IMG/VR virus record: IMGVR_UViG_3300010151_000008
Span: 28,747-92,746 of that record
From: a virus
Strand: one strand, 5' to 3'
Length of the DNA stretch: 64,000 nt
The translations under genes were made by a program, and so were the position numbers. Shown one piece after another: positions 1-9,600 of the stretch. Each line of letters opens with the position of its first letter. The stretch's first letter is position 1. Below the pieces are notes generated by a model that was not told the origin of the DNA, did no database searches, and saw nothing but the letters and a program-made list of their open reading frames with translations.

Positions 1-1
1 A

Positions 2-64
2 TTTATTGAAGAATCTCGTAAAGAACTTAAGCAGCAAAAGGAAAGTATGAGCAAAGAACGATGA
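2..64 (+). CDS. C-terminal end of an upstream gene (partial)
   Basis: An open frame runs from the left edge and stops at TGA 62-64. It encodes about 20 residues rich in Lys, Glu and Gln (ending KESMSKER), which looks like the end of a charged helix. The stop overlaps the start of the next gene in an ATGA arrangement, so the two are probably translationally coupled. The product cannot be identified from this fragment. Confidence 0.55.
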   Translation, partial: FIEESRKELKQQKESMSKER

Positions 65-390
65 CAATTTGGATAATAATATTTGTTTTATCGGTTTTGT
101 TAAATATCACCTTGGCGTGGTACGTCTATAAGGTGTTAGCAAAGCTGCTTTACACAGCCGATAATCTTGGCGACCTGTATGTTGCATTTCGTATGTATGA
201 AAGATTTTGTGATTCTCTATATGAAATGGATATGTTCTATGGAGAACCGGTCATTAAAGAGTTAATTGACAAAACAAAGCTTGTGCGCGAGGAGTTGCAA
301 AGGTTTGAGGATATATACGGCTTGACCACCGATGCGGAATTACTTGAGGAGGAAATGGCCGATGACGAAGCCCAAGAAGAAGCGCGCTAA
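61..390 (+). CDS. small single-pass membrane protein, unknown function
   Basis: The 109-residue product starts with a strongly hydrophobic segment (residues 3-22, TIWIIIFVLSVLLNITLAW) with few charges before it, so it should be an N-terminal membrane anchor. The rest is a soluble helical domain with many aromatic and acidic residues and a very acidic C-terminus (LLEEEMADDEAQEE). It starts inside the ATGA overlap with the preceding gene and overlaps the next gene (gp55-like) by about 29 bases, so it belongs to the same transcript. I do not recognise a family. Similar small anchored proteins next to gp55 are common in marine T4-like phages, but no function is known to me. Confidence 0.75.
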   Translation: MTIWIIIFVLSVLLNITLAWYVYKVLAKLLYTADNLGDLYVAFRMYERFCDSLYEMDMFYGEPVIKELIDKTKLVREELQRFEDIYGLTTDAELLEEEMADDEAQEEAR

Positions 391-1063
391 GAGGCGTAAG
401 AATTATTATTTTACACAAGTGCACGAAGATGCCATTGTTGAATATGCCAATACCACAGACCGCGATCGGAGAACTGAGCTATATATTGAATTAATCCAGC
501 CGGCCCTCGATGAAATGGTTAATAAAATCATTTTTACTTATCGATTTACGTCGCTTCCTAATATTGATTATTTACGTCAAGACTGTAAAATATGGTTGAC
601 CACGATTCTTGATAAATTCGACCCTTCCAAAGGGTCAAAAGCCTTTTCTTATTTTAGTGTTGTAACTAAAAATTGGTTTATTCATAAAGTTAAACAAAAC
701 GCTCGCCGCGCGCGCAAAGAAGTTTTCCTAGAGGACATGATAAACGAGCTTGAGGAAGAAGTTGTATCCCAGGAAAAACAATATGATCAGCTGAGAATAG
801 AACGAGAATTTTGGAACAACTTTTACGAAGAACTTTCGAAGTGGGATGCCGACATGCTGAAAGAAAATGAAAAAAAGGTTCTGCAGGCAGTTAAAATCCT
901 TTTTGAATCCTCTGGGGATATTGAAATTTTCAACAAAAAGGCTATTTATTTATACTTGAGAGAGATTACGGGGCTTAATACCAAACAGGTCGTCAATAAC
1001 CTAAATAAACTTCGTAAAAAATATAGGACTTTTAGAGGCAAATGGGAAAGCGGCGAAATTTAG
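362..1063 (+). CDS. 55: gp55-like late-transcription sigma factor
   Basis: A 233-residue protein from the preferred start at 362. A GAGGAGG ribosome site lies at 346-352, 9 bases upstream; an in-frame ATG at 332 would add 10 residues but lacks such a site. After a very basic N-terminus, residues 85-110 contain FDPSKGSKAFSYFSVVTKNW, which matches the core-polymerase and -10-binding region 2 of sigma factors as seen in T4 gp55. The C-terminal 50 residues look like a helix-turn-helix (LREITGLNTKQVVNNL). In T4, gp55 directs host RNA polymerase to late promoters that have only a -10-like element. It probably controls the structural genes in this window; a candidate promoter motif is listed separately. 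I judge this from motif recall, without an alignment. Confidence 0.8.
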   Translation: MTKPKKKRAKRRKNYYFTQVHEDAIVEYANTTDRDRRTELYIELIQPALDEMVNKIIFTYRFTSLPNIDYLRQDCKIWLTTILDKFDPSKGSKAFSYFSVVTKNWFIHKVKQNARRARKEVFLEDMINELEEEVVSQEKQYDQLRIEREFWNNFYEELSKWDADMLKENEKKVLQAVKILFESSGDIEIFNKKAIYLYLREITGLNTKQVVNNLNKLRKKYRTFRGKWESGEI

Positions 1064-1338
1064 AAGATTACATCAACGAAGCCACGCGCAACATTAGAGA
1101 AGATCGCGCGCTGGCTAAAACGCTTCTTATGGACGCCATGTCTGACATGAAAAGCGGCGACGCTGCACGTCGAGAACTTGGCTCCATTGCCGCTAAATAT
1201 GTCGAAAATCTTCAGCGTTCTAACGAACAAATGGTTAAACTCTCTGCACTCCTTCAGAAGCAGCAATCTGGCGCTGTCGGTCTATCGGAAGAAGACAAAG
1301 AGGACCTATATGATATGCTCAACGAGAACGAGGAATAG
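1042..1338 (+). CDS. small helical protein, possible terminase small subunit
   Basis: The 98-residue product is nearly all helix and charged: LEDYINEATRNIREDRALAK, then a conserved-looking stretch AAKYVENLQRSNEQMVKLSA (about residues 50-69), ending with an acidic LSEEDKEDLYDML tail. It overlaps the end of gp55 by 22 bases. Short proteins of this pattern occur in T4-like phages of aquatic origin. Size, helical content and the lack of another candidate near the large terminase make a small terminase subunit (DNA recognition in packaging) possible, but the large subunit is 43 kb away and I see no diagnostic motif. Treat the function as unknown. Confidence 0.7.
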   Translation: MGKRRNLEDYINEATRNIREDRALAKTLLMDAMSDMKSGDAARRELGSIAAKYVENLQRSNEQMVKLSALLQKQQSGAVGLSEEDKEDLYDMLNENEE

Positions 1339-1341
1339 CGT

Positions 1342-2556
1342 GTGGCCAAGAAGAAAAAAAGTCGTATCAATCAGATGCGTTATGGGGAGATGAATTTTTT
1401 AGGGTCTGCCTATGGTAAATCAACTTTTGACCCAAGCCGCGTAGATATTATAAGTGTTTTACAGGGAAGCAACACCGATTATTATACTGCCAATGTAATC
1501 GCCGGGAAGCGACGTTGGAATGCTATCGTACTGAGATCCACTCAACAAACGCATGCTACAGTTTCTTCAGAATTCCAGAGATCCTATACCGTTTTTGAGC
1601 GGGGAAATGAAGATGGCGAATTTGTACATTTTACATATAAGATTTATATAGCTGAGCTAGACGGTTTTAAGAAAATCCCTGAAAAGTTCTCGTCTAATTC
1701 AGAGGACGCCGGCCTGGTAAACTTATGCCGAGACGCGCTAGCGCCCCTAGGTCAATCATATGGCAAGATAGATTATGGTACGCCCGTCGAGGTGGTCTTT
1801 GCCGACCAAGAAAAGTTAAGACACCCAACAATTGTAGATGTCCACTGGAATCGAAGGATTTCATTGCAGAGCGGAGTGCAGCCCCTGTGGACCACGTCAG
1901 GCCCCCGAGTGACGGTAGCATCCCCCCACGAGGGCGCCCTACCAGAGGATACCGGACCCCCCATTCCCGGTCGCGCAGGTCAGGTTCGGAACGGAAAGGC
2001 CTTCTACGACGACCTCGGCCGTGCTGGAATAGAGTGTGAGGCGTTGCGCCATGGAATTTTGGTTAACGTTAAAAATGAGTCAAGATTTGATCCTAGCGTC
2101 CCGGGTGACTCCATTCAGCGCTTGGGCGCCCCAGGAAAGCCGGGAGGTATAAAAACAGATTACCCGGGCAACCCCGACGCACCATGGCCAAAACTACCCA
2201 CAAAACTTTATGCTTCCTACGGCCTGTTTCAAATGAACATCGGCCGATCCGACGCCCTGGGCTGGCAGATGTTAGAATATTACAATTTGACCGATGCTGA
2301 CAACGACGCCAAATTGGATATTTTGACCGGCGAAAAGGGATATGATAAGCAAATAGAATTTATGGTTCATAAGCTAGAGACAAATTATCCTTCGGTCCTC
2401 GATTGTTCTAGGTATAAAACTTCACAGCAATATCACGATTTCTGGCTTGAGCAGATCGAAAATCCCTCTAAGACTGAGGCCATCGGTCACCGCAACAGAC
2501 GTAAAGGACTCTTTAAAAGAACCCTTAGAGGACTCGGTTTTGAACCGATCGAATAA
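1342..2556 (+). CDS. baseplate spike paralogue 1: shared N-domain plus lytic transglycosylase-like domain
   Basis: A 404-residue protein with a GTG start and AGGA 8 bases upstream. Residues 1-175 are homologous to the next two genes: INQMRYGEMN, FDPSR, GKRRWNAIVL, SSEFQRSYTVFER, YKIYIAELDGFKKIP, GTPVEVVFADQEKLR. The last segment has the look of an OB-fold spike domain as in gp5. After a Pro/Gly-rich linker the C-terminal half looks like an SLT/goose-lysozyme-type muramidase: NESRFDP with candidate catalytic Glu246, then YGLFQMNIGRSDALGW. The likely role is local cleavage of peptidoglycan glycan strands when the tail penetrates. It begins the three-gene spike-enzyme cluster. The fold assignment is inference; the paralogy is visible directly. 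Confidence 0.75.
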   Translation: MAKKKKSRINQMRYGEMNFLGSAYGKSTFDPSRVDIISVLQGSNTDYYTANVIAGKRRWNAIVLRSTQQTHATVSSEFQRSYTVFERGNEDGEFVHFTYKIYIAELDGFKKIPEKFSSNSEDAGLVNLCRDALAPLGQSYGKIDYGTPVEVVFADQEKLRHPTIVDVHWNRRISLQSGVQPLWTTSGPRVTVASPHEGALPEDTGPPIPGRAGQVRNGKAFYDDLGRAGIECEALRHGILVNVKNESRFDPSVPGDSIQRLGAPGKPGGIKTDYPGNPDAPWPKLPTKLYASYGLFQMNIGRSDALGWQMLEYYNLTDADNDAKLDILTGEKGYDKQIEFMVHKLETNYPSVLDCSRYKTSQQYHDFWLEQIENPSKTEAIGHRNRRKGLFKRTLRGLGFEPIE

Positions 2557-2558
2557 CA

Positions 2559-3755
2559 ATGTCTACTAAAAAAACAGCTCTGAAAGATATCCGCCATGGC
2601 GAAATGAATGCTTTAGAAGCACCTTCAACGCAGCCTAGATTTGATCCCTCCCGTGCGCAGGTTGTTGACGTAATGAGAAACAACATATCAAACCATTATA
2701 CGGCCAACACCATCAAGGGCAAAAGACGATGGAACGCGATTGTTCTTAAGAGCACACAGCAAAAGTATGCGCACGTTGCGTCTGAATTTCAAAGAACCTA
2801 TACGTCCTACGAGAGGGGCAATAGTGATGGTGAATTTACACACTTTACATATAAAATATTTATAGCAGAGCTTGATAGCTTTAAGAAGCTCCCTGAAGAC
2901 TTTAGGAATAGCGGGCCCAGCGCTGGCTTACTTAATTTATGCCGAGATGCCATATCTCCTTTGGGGAAGAGTTGGGGCAAGATAGATTATGGTACCCCGG
3001 TCGAAGTTGTATTTGAAGACCAGGAGAGACTCCGTACTCCAATTATTACAGACGTACATTCTAATCGACGCATTGCTCTTAAGGGTGAAAAAAGCGCACA
3101 AGGACTTTTCCTTACGTCTCCGCGGATCGCGCGCGAATCAGCCGGAGGATCTGCAACTGTTGGTAGCCGTACGGTAACAGACTGCAACGAAACTGATTTT
3201 GGAGCTTTAAAGAATGTTGATACGTGGCCAAAAAGATGGCGCTCAAAGTGGCGTGCAATGGAAAAGGCTTCCCGAGCCACCCGAATGGATACGGCCTATA
3301 ATTATTTTATAAACAAGGATTATAGTGCCGCGGCTAGCGCAGGTATAGTGGGTGGTTTGATACAAGAGTCATCAGTTAGCCCGGACGCTTGCAATAAGAC
3401 CGATAAAGATTATTGCGTGGCATACGGTATTGCGCAGTGGACCTCTGAGCGCCAAAAGAGATTGAAAGAAAAATATCCTAATACCTACAATACACTAAAT
3501 TCTCAACTAGACTGGTTATACTACGAGCTATCCCAAGGGAGGGAACAAAAAGCCGGCAGGCTGTTGTCTGCTGCCACCACGTTAGGAGAGGCTGTATATG
3601 GGGCTGCCAATTTTGAGAGATTTAGTGGCTATAAGAGCGGTCAACAAGGAATTTATACGAACTGTCCTGATTTTGGAAGAGGGCACGAATGGGGCGGCCG
3701 CGCCTATTATTCGGTTGGGGTTTACGAACGACACAATAGTTCCGCGGGAGTTTAA
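2559..3755 (+). CDS. baseplate spike paralogue 2: shared N-domain plus phage tail lysozyme-like domain
   Basis: A 398-residue protein starting 3 bases after the preceding stop. The first 175 residues repeat the shared domain (IRHGEMNAL, FDPSR, GKRRWNAIVLKSTQQKYAHV, SEFQRTYTSYERG, YKIFIAELDSFKKLP, GTPVEVVFEDQERLR). The C-terminal domain is different: a helical region with GGLIQESSVSPDAC (candidate catalytic Glu270) and YGIAQWTSERQKRL, then LNSQLDWLYYEL and a NFERFSGYKSG segment. This fits the tail-lysozyme family (Phage_lysozyme2 type), which cuts peptidoglycan. Several Cys residues in the enzyme domain may form disulfides outside the cell. The gene sits between two paralogues with unrelated enzyme domains. 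Confidence 0.78.
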   Translation: MSTKKTALKDIRHGEMNALEAPSTQPRFDPSRAQVVDVMRNNISNHYTANTIKGKRRWNAIVLKSTQQKYAHVASEFQRTYTSYERGNSDGEFTHFTYKIFIAELDSFKKLPEDFRNSGPSAGLLNLCRDAISPLGKSWGKIDYGTPVEVVFEDQERLRTPIITDVHSNRRIALKGEKSAQGLFLTSPRIARESAGGSATVGSRTVTDCNETDFGALKNVDTWPKRWRSKWRAMEKASRATRMDTAYNYFINKDYSAAASAGIVGGLIQESSVSPDACNKTDKDYCVAYGIAQWTSERQKRLKEKYPNTYNTLNSQLDWLYYELSQGREQKAGRLLSAATTLGEAVYGAANFERFSGYKSGQQGIYTNCPDFGRGHEWGGRAYYSVGVYERHNSSAGV

Positions 3756-3815
3756 ATAGGTAATGTCCATCAAAAAGACAGTGGCCACGATGGTGTGGCG
3801 GAGGTACACAAGCTA

Positions 3816-5231
3816 ATGGTTATCAAGCTAGATAAGATTACTCAGATGCGTTATGGCCAGATGAATGAGCTGGTTGACCCCATCGCTCAACGACGATTTG
3901 ATCCGAGCCGAGTGGAGATGGTTAGTGCACTCCGCTCTAACAATATTGATCGCTACGTGGCAGATGTTATAGAGGGAAAGGAACGCTGGAACGCGATTGT
4001 TTTGTCGAGCACGCCACAGAATTATGCACACGTGGCGTCTGAGTTTCAACGAACATATTCTGCTTTTGAAAGACAAGACGGGGAATTTACACACCACACT
4101 TATAAAATTTTTATAGCTGAGCTAGATTCCTTTAAAAAGTTGCCCGACAAGTTTTCTCGTAGCGACAATCCGGATGCAGGACTGCTTAACTTATGTCGGA
4201 CTGCTATCGCGCCTCTTGGCCAAGGGTGGGGCAAGATAGACCACGGAACCCCGGTGGAGGTGGTTTTTGAAGATCAGGAAAGACTAAGAAGTCCAATAAT
4301 TGTAGACGTACACTGGAACAGGAGAATGCCTTTAGAGGCGGGTAAGACGGCGACGTGGTCTGCAGCCGCCCCCCGTGTAACGGTGCCCACTAACGATAAT
4401 TTAAAACAAGCGCCCCCACCGGTGATCGAAGGCTGCGACAACTATTTTATACCATCAAGAGCTGGAGCGAACAAGTCGAGGGTCTTGGCCCTCGGGGCCT
4501 CTTTTGCGTCGGGCAAGCAAACTTGGGCTGGCCATGAGAGATTAAATCGCAAACCTAGTGGAAATTTAGATCTGGACAGGGTGGCAAAGGGGAGTATGCT
4601 ATTGGCCGGAGGGAAGAAATCAATACTTGCTCATCTGCAGGCAAACGTCAATTCGGGATGTATAAAGGCAGAAGACTATGACTCAGTAATAATATTTGGT
4701 GGCGCTAACGGAATGACGGACAGAAAAGAAAATCAATGGGAGATGGGTCTTAAAAAACTTTTAACATACGTACGAGATGAGATGGGGATTCAATACAGAT
4801 ATGTTGTAACCCTCCATGGCTGGTATGGCTGGAGAGACACGAGGAGAAAACTGGCCGATAAGGACAGCGGACTCCCTGATGACCCGAGCACACCAGATGT
4901 TGATGAATCAAAGGAGGAAGTTTGGGCGAGCGGCTGGAAAGAACCTAAAAGAAAAAAAGTAGCGGAGTGGACACTGAAGTATAACAACGACATCATCGCA
5001 GCCGAGGGTGACCTCATTACTGGCGTCTTAAGGTGGAGCAAGGACGCGACCGCCACTAACGAGACTGGAAGCGAAGACATAGGCGAGATTATTCCAATAG
5101 GAGAACCAGGAGGACCTCGCGACTGGTTCCGAAAACCATGGGCCAGCAGCGATGGCTTACATCCCAGTGAGGCAGGCCACAAGGAAATTGCGCGCCGTCT
5201 TCGCGCGATGGGGATCCCAGGTCTAAAGTGA
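3816..5231 (+). CDS. baseplate spike paralogue 3: shared N-domain plus SGNH/GDSL esterase-like domain
   Basis: I prefer the ATG at 3816: GGCGGAGG lies 11 bases upstream and the N-terminus then matches the length of both paralogues (MVIKLDKITQMRYGQMN). A GTG at 3795 would add 7 residues. The shared domain again shows FDPSR, GKERWNAIVL, SEFQRTYSAFER, YKIFIAELDSFKKLP and GTPVEVVFEDQERLR. The C-terminal domain has the ordered blocks of SGNH hydrolases: LALGASFASGK (block I, nucleophile Ser), FGGANG (block III) and SDGLHPSEAGHKEIA (Asp/His of block V). Such enzymes remove acyl or acetyl groups, so a plausible substrate is acetylated surface polysaccharide or peptidoglycan; the real substrate is unknown. 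Confidence 0.78.
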   Translation: MVIKLDKITQMRYGQMNELVDPIAQRRFDPSRVEMVSALRSNNIDRYVADVIEGKERWNAIVLSSTPQNYAHVASEFQRTYSAFERQDGEFTHHTYKIFIAELDSFKKLPDKFSRSDNPDAGLLNLCRTAIAPLGQGWGKIDHGTPVEVVFEDQERLRSPIIVDVHWNRRMPLEAGKTATWSAAAPRVTVPTNDNLKQAPPPVIEGCDNYFIPSRAGANKSRVLALGASFASGKQTWAGHERLNRKPSGNLDLDRVAKGSMLLAGGKKSILAHLQANVNSGCIKAEDYDSVIIFGGANGMTDRKENQWEMGLKKLLTYVRDEMGIQYRYVVTLHGWYGWRDTRRKLADKDSGLPDDPSTPDVDESKEEVWASGWKEPKRKKVAEWTLKYNNDIIAAEGDLITGVLRWSKDATATNETGSEDIGEIIPIGEPGGPRDWFRKPWASSDGLHPSEAGHKEIARRLRAMGIPGLK

Positions 5232-5334
5232 TAGAAGAAGAGCAGATGATGACCTCGCGTTAAAAGTTCAACAAGAAGATAATTATATATGATGCCAACG
5301 TTAAAAGAATATTATAGACAGAAAGAGGATAGAA

Positions 5335-6651
5335 ATGGCCGACGACCCCACTAGAACATCAGCCGAGATAGCACAATCTCTAGCTTATTATGACCCTACT
5401 TCGGGCCCCCCGATTATTCCCCCCGATCCATCTTCTCCCGATGGTGAGATTCTTTATGGCGAACTGGGAGATGAGCGTAGAGAAAGTTATAATAACTACG
5501 CCATGGATCTCGATCAATATGATCGGCAGCTGGAACAGTACGAGGAATATTTAACCTCTCAGCAAGATCCTGGTTCTGCTAATCCTGCGATGTCACCCGG
5601 GGCGATTACCGCCGCAGCCGGTGCGCTTGGTCTGCCCGACCCTCCAGGCCTCCCCAGTTCGGGCCCCCCCGCCCCCGGCGCGTCGTCCTTGGGGCCCGTG
5701 CAACAAAAACCAGCTGTAGATTTGGGAGACCCCCTTGAGGCCGAGTCATTTGAGAAGATGTCTTTGCCGGATCAGATTGCTTTTTCGGGTATTGGAGGTT
5801 CCAAGCGCCGCGGCGTAGACGTCCCCAAATTTATTAAGACGCCTGCAGAAAAAGTTTTAGACAATGGAAATGCTTTTATTGTTTTGGGGGTCGACCGAAG
5901 TGGTAATCCGTTTGAGGGCTATGGTGGACTGGGAAACACTCATTGTGCGGCGATTGATATTGTTGCCGGCCGCATGGGCGCCCGCGCTAGAAGCAGAGAT
6001 GATAGCAAACCTTTTCCGAAGCCGGTGTGGACCAACGTTGGTTTTATTGCCGACGCTGCGCGCGTATATATTTCTCAAAAGTCAAATGTGGATGCATATT
6101 TTGGCCTGGCAGCCGGCACAGTAGGGAATACATCATATGAATCGCCTCGGTCCACTGTCGCTCTCAAAGCCGACACTATTCGAATCATTGGCCGAGAAGG
6201 GATCAAGCTGGTGACCAATACGGATACTCAAAATTCTCAAGGCGGTGTTGTACATGGCTCTCCCGGTATTGACTTGATAGCAAATAACAATGATGAGGAC
6301 ATGCAGCCGCTTGTGAAGGGTAACAATTTGATAGAGGCACTTAAAGAAATATTAAAACTAATTGACGATCTTCGCGACCTATTTAATAACTTTGTTAGCT
6401 ATCAAAAAGATCTGAATCGAACGTTAATGACGCATAGCCACTATTCTCCATTTTACGGAGCGGCTACGAGCCCGGATCCACAAGTGATTCGACAGGCTAC
6501 CCAATTTTTGATCGATACTGTTAGAAACGTAGAACTGGGCGCCCAGAACCACATGATGAATTCAGTTGGAATTTCAATGAATTATTTAGAACTTCCTCTG
6601 CCAGGAAAAGACAGCACTTACATAAATAGTACCAACAACCACACGAATTAA
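5335..6651 (+). CDS. tail needle/spike protein with gp5-like beta-helix features
   Basis: The 438-residue protein starts after a GAGGAT site. Residues 1-135 are Pro/Gly/Asp/Tyr-rich and look flexible (GPPIIPPDPSSPDGE, GPPAPGASS). From about residue 160 there is a beta-rich domain containing GYGGLGNTHCAAIDIVAGRM and later STVALKADTIRIIGREGIKL, the type of repeat seen where gp5 or VgrG spikes turn into a beta-helical needle. A coiled-coil stretch (LIEALKEILKLIDDLRDLF) and MTHSHYSPF follow. Its place directly after three OB/enzyme paralogues suggests that it supplies the needle to which they attach, a split version of T4 gp5. This is inference from pattern and context. Confidence 0.7.
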   Translation: MADDPTRTSAEIAQSLAYYDPTSGPPIIPPDPSSPDGEILYGELGDERRESYNNYAMDLDQYDRQLEQYEEYLTSQQDPGSANPAMSPGAITAAAGALGLPDPPGLPSSGPPAPGASSLGPVQQKPAVDLGDPLEAESFEKMSLPDQIAFSGIGGSKRRGVDVPKFIKTPAEKVLDNGNAFIVLGVDRSGNPFEGYGGLGNTHCAAIDIVAGRMGARARSRDDSKPFPKPVWTNVGFIADAARVYISQKSNVDAYFGLAAGTVGNTSYESPRSTVALKADTIRIIGREGIKLVTNTDTQNSQGGVVHGSPGIDLIANNNDEDMQPLVKGNNLIEALKEILKLIDDLRDLFNNFVSYQKDLNRTLMTHSHYSPFYGAATSPDPQVIRQATQFLIDTVRNVELGAQNHMMNSVGISMNYLELPLPGKDSTYINSTNNHTN

Positions 6652-6655
6652 TATT

Positions 6656-9600
6656 ATGGCACGCACACCCAAGATAATAAGCAAATGGACGAGCAAAGAA
6701 ACTGGTGTTGCTTATACGCAGTTTAATAAATCAAAAGTAGCAGTACAGACACAGTATACCACAGCAGATGAAATTGAACAAAACACTGAGGCGATTCTTG
6801 AACTGGGCGCCCTTGCTCTTATGCGCTATTATTTCCCCGGCTCTTGGTATCAGGTAGCTGCAGGGGTCCAGGGTGACACATATGGAAGTCTACTTTTTAG
6901 TAATTTATTAGACAAGCTTACGGTCTCGGCTACCGATTTTAATAGCCGGCCTAAGATGGGGCTTCGTGTTTTGGTGGCGTGCTCTATTGATTTGACAGAT
7001 GAGGAAGAGACTGCCGAGATAATTCCTCCCGAGAGTGGCCCGCCAGCTGATTTAGAGTTAGCATTGGATTATTATCTTTCTACTGGGTCGACTGATATCA
7101 AAAAAGTTTCGAGTACCGGCCGATCTATGACATTTTCAGCGGACACCCTCAACGAAAACCTGAAATTGATTGGCGCCGCTTTTACTAAATATCATAAACA
7201 ACATCGTTTTTTTAATGGGCAGATTAAGCCTTCAATAAATTTTTTAAAGGAATTTGATCTTATATCAAGTTCAATTCATGCCATTCTGCGTCTGGCTGCC
7301 CAGAACTATATTGACACAGGTATTCACTCAGGTACAACATTTAAAGTTGATTTTAATGGTGATTATTCTATTGTAAATATAAAAGCCATAACTCCTGAAG
7401 GGCGCTACCTATCTCTTCCTGTGGGGTTGCTGCCGTCTTTGGGCGCCGCAGCGTTGTCTTCAAGACAAACTAATGTTTATCTGGCGTCTTTTAAAGATAT
7501 ATTAATCAAGTTAAGAACTCGGGGCCCGACTCAAGATTCTTATGCCAACTTTATTAATTTTATAAAACAAGTATCCTCCCTCGGCCCGACTAAATACAAA
7601 ATTAATTATTCGGGGCCGTCCCGAACCGCCGATGCCGGCGCTACCGCGGCTGCTACCGCCACCCAAGGAACGGCAGCCGCAACCGGCACTGCTACTGGGG
7701 TGGATCCAGATGGCCCCCCAAACGCAGAACTTGGTCTGACTCCGGAGGAGAAAGAGAAACAAGAAAAGGTTATAACTCCCAAAGAGGCGGCAGAAATTCT
7801 CGAACAACAGATGAAAAAGGTCGACAAGGCCGCCCAAGAGGTCTCTAAAGAAGTTGGCAAGAAGTTGCGCGAGTTACAGGGTACCGAAGGTTTTCAAATA
7901 TTCACGATGATCATCAATCGGATAGGGATTGATTCTCTTGTAAAGGAGGGGCTCCTTTGTATGCTCTTCGGAGTTGATTTTAGTATACCCGATCTTTATT
8001 CTGACATAAGAGATATGCTTTCCGCTGGCGATGGACTTTTTAGTAAGCCAAAGACAGGCGCCCTTGTGGGCTTTGATATTCCTAAAGTGGACATGAAGTG
8101 GGAAATTTTTAAGATTACGGGAAACATTCAGCCGATGATCAAGAAGGCTCTTTTGGATGCCGTCTTCGGCGCAGTACGAGGGATCCTTGAAGCCGTTACA
8201 GAATTAATTCGCGAACAATGTGAAGCTCGCGATACCGGCAATTTTGGCGACATAGACCTTGCTAGCCTATTACAAGATAAGCCGGCCGGCGGTACTGGAC
8301 TACTTGGTGATGGTTCTGGGCCTAATGGTTGTTTTTCTGAATTCGGCTTACCTCCAACGTCAGGGAACAATTTTCTTTCCCAGGTATCTCAAATCTTGAC
8401 CCCGATCGAGGCATGCCAGCTTTTGACGGGGTCAGCCTCGGCCGCTGTTATGTCCGCGGTCCAAAATTTCATTCAAAATTATTCTAGCGCTACAATACAA
8501 AACGCTCTTGGGTCGCCCTCTGAAATAGCCGCCTTCTTTTTATGTATAGGGGACCAACTCGATGTAAACGATCTTTGTCGGGAAGCTGCCGAGCGCGATA
8601 TAATCCCCAACGCAGAGGAAATTTGTATTACAGGTGGGGACATTTTAGATGCTGTGGGTCAACATAATGTTAACACTCTTCTCGATATGCTTAAGGATGG
8701 CATCGCGGTGGAAATGCCAGAGATCAACTTACAGTGCCCCGACTCCGAGAACTATATTCCCAACCCCTTTGTTGATCGATCGATCCCACAGTTAATGAGC
8801 GCTCTAATAGAGTCAATAGCCGCCAGCTTTTATTTCGCGGCCGACGGCACGAAGGCGGTTCTTTTGAGATCGCAGTTGGGACAGAATGCTACAGCAAATG
8901 CTTTGTTAGAGGCTTGCTTAAGCGAGTCAGGTTCAATGCCGGCCTCCGAGGCTCGCGGCGGAGCTGGCGCCACTCCCGGTGATATTATTGCTATGATCAG
9001 TGAGGGCATCCAGGAAGTAGTGTCAACAGACCTTAACGCTGCGTCCGATGCATGCGGTATCACCTTGGGAGAAATATTCCGAGGAACAGACGATCTAGCC
9101 GAGGTATTGGCAACATTTCAAGATGTCATAGAAAACTTTGATTTCTCGGCTTTGGGAGACATGTCCGCACAGTTGGGCTCGAACGCAAGCGATTTGGCCG
9201 CGGCGCAGTTGAGACTCGACTTTCCAGAGGGTTATAAAGAGGATTTCTTAGAATTTATTCCTACGGCTATCAAGACTGAACTCTATAATGGCAACTATTT
9301 GTACAATTTCAACACAGCCTATCAATCTCCAGCTTTTCATGTAGAAGCGGAGGGACCGCCATTCACGTATACGCTCGACGATGGAGACGACGACGGCGAC
9401 GGCACCCCTAACTACGACGACCGCGACGAAGGCGGCACCGGCGAACCGCACGAGAACTACGATATGCACGCTCTGCAGAATGCTGCCGACGCCGCGCAGC
9501 ACGCCGCCATGGCCCGGACTCGATACACGACCACCTTCGCACTCCCAGCTGAGGGATATCAGGCCAATGCAAATGCAGCTCAGATGCAAGAAGAGTTAGA

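Noticed and set aside
5270-5300. TAATTATATATG in the gap before 5335 as a ninth promoter site
   Set aside because: It lacks the CTA start of the motif and could be random AT-rich sequence; not counted.
5290-5355. Small ORF MMPTLKEYYRQKEDR... before the needle-like gene
   Set aside because: 21 codons, overlaps the start of the real gene in another frame and has no ribosome site of its own. I see no support for translation.
7620-7700. Ala/Thr-codon repeat considered as a tandem DNA repeat
   Set aside because: The bases are irregular; only the protein is low-complexity (Ala/Thr linker). No true DNA repeat unit.
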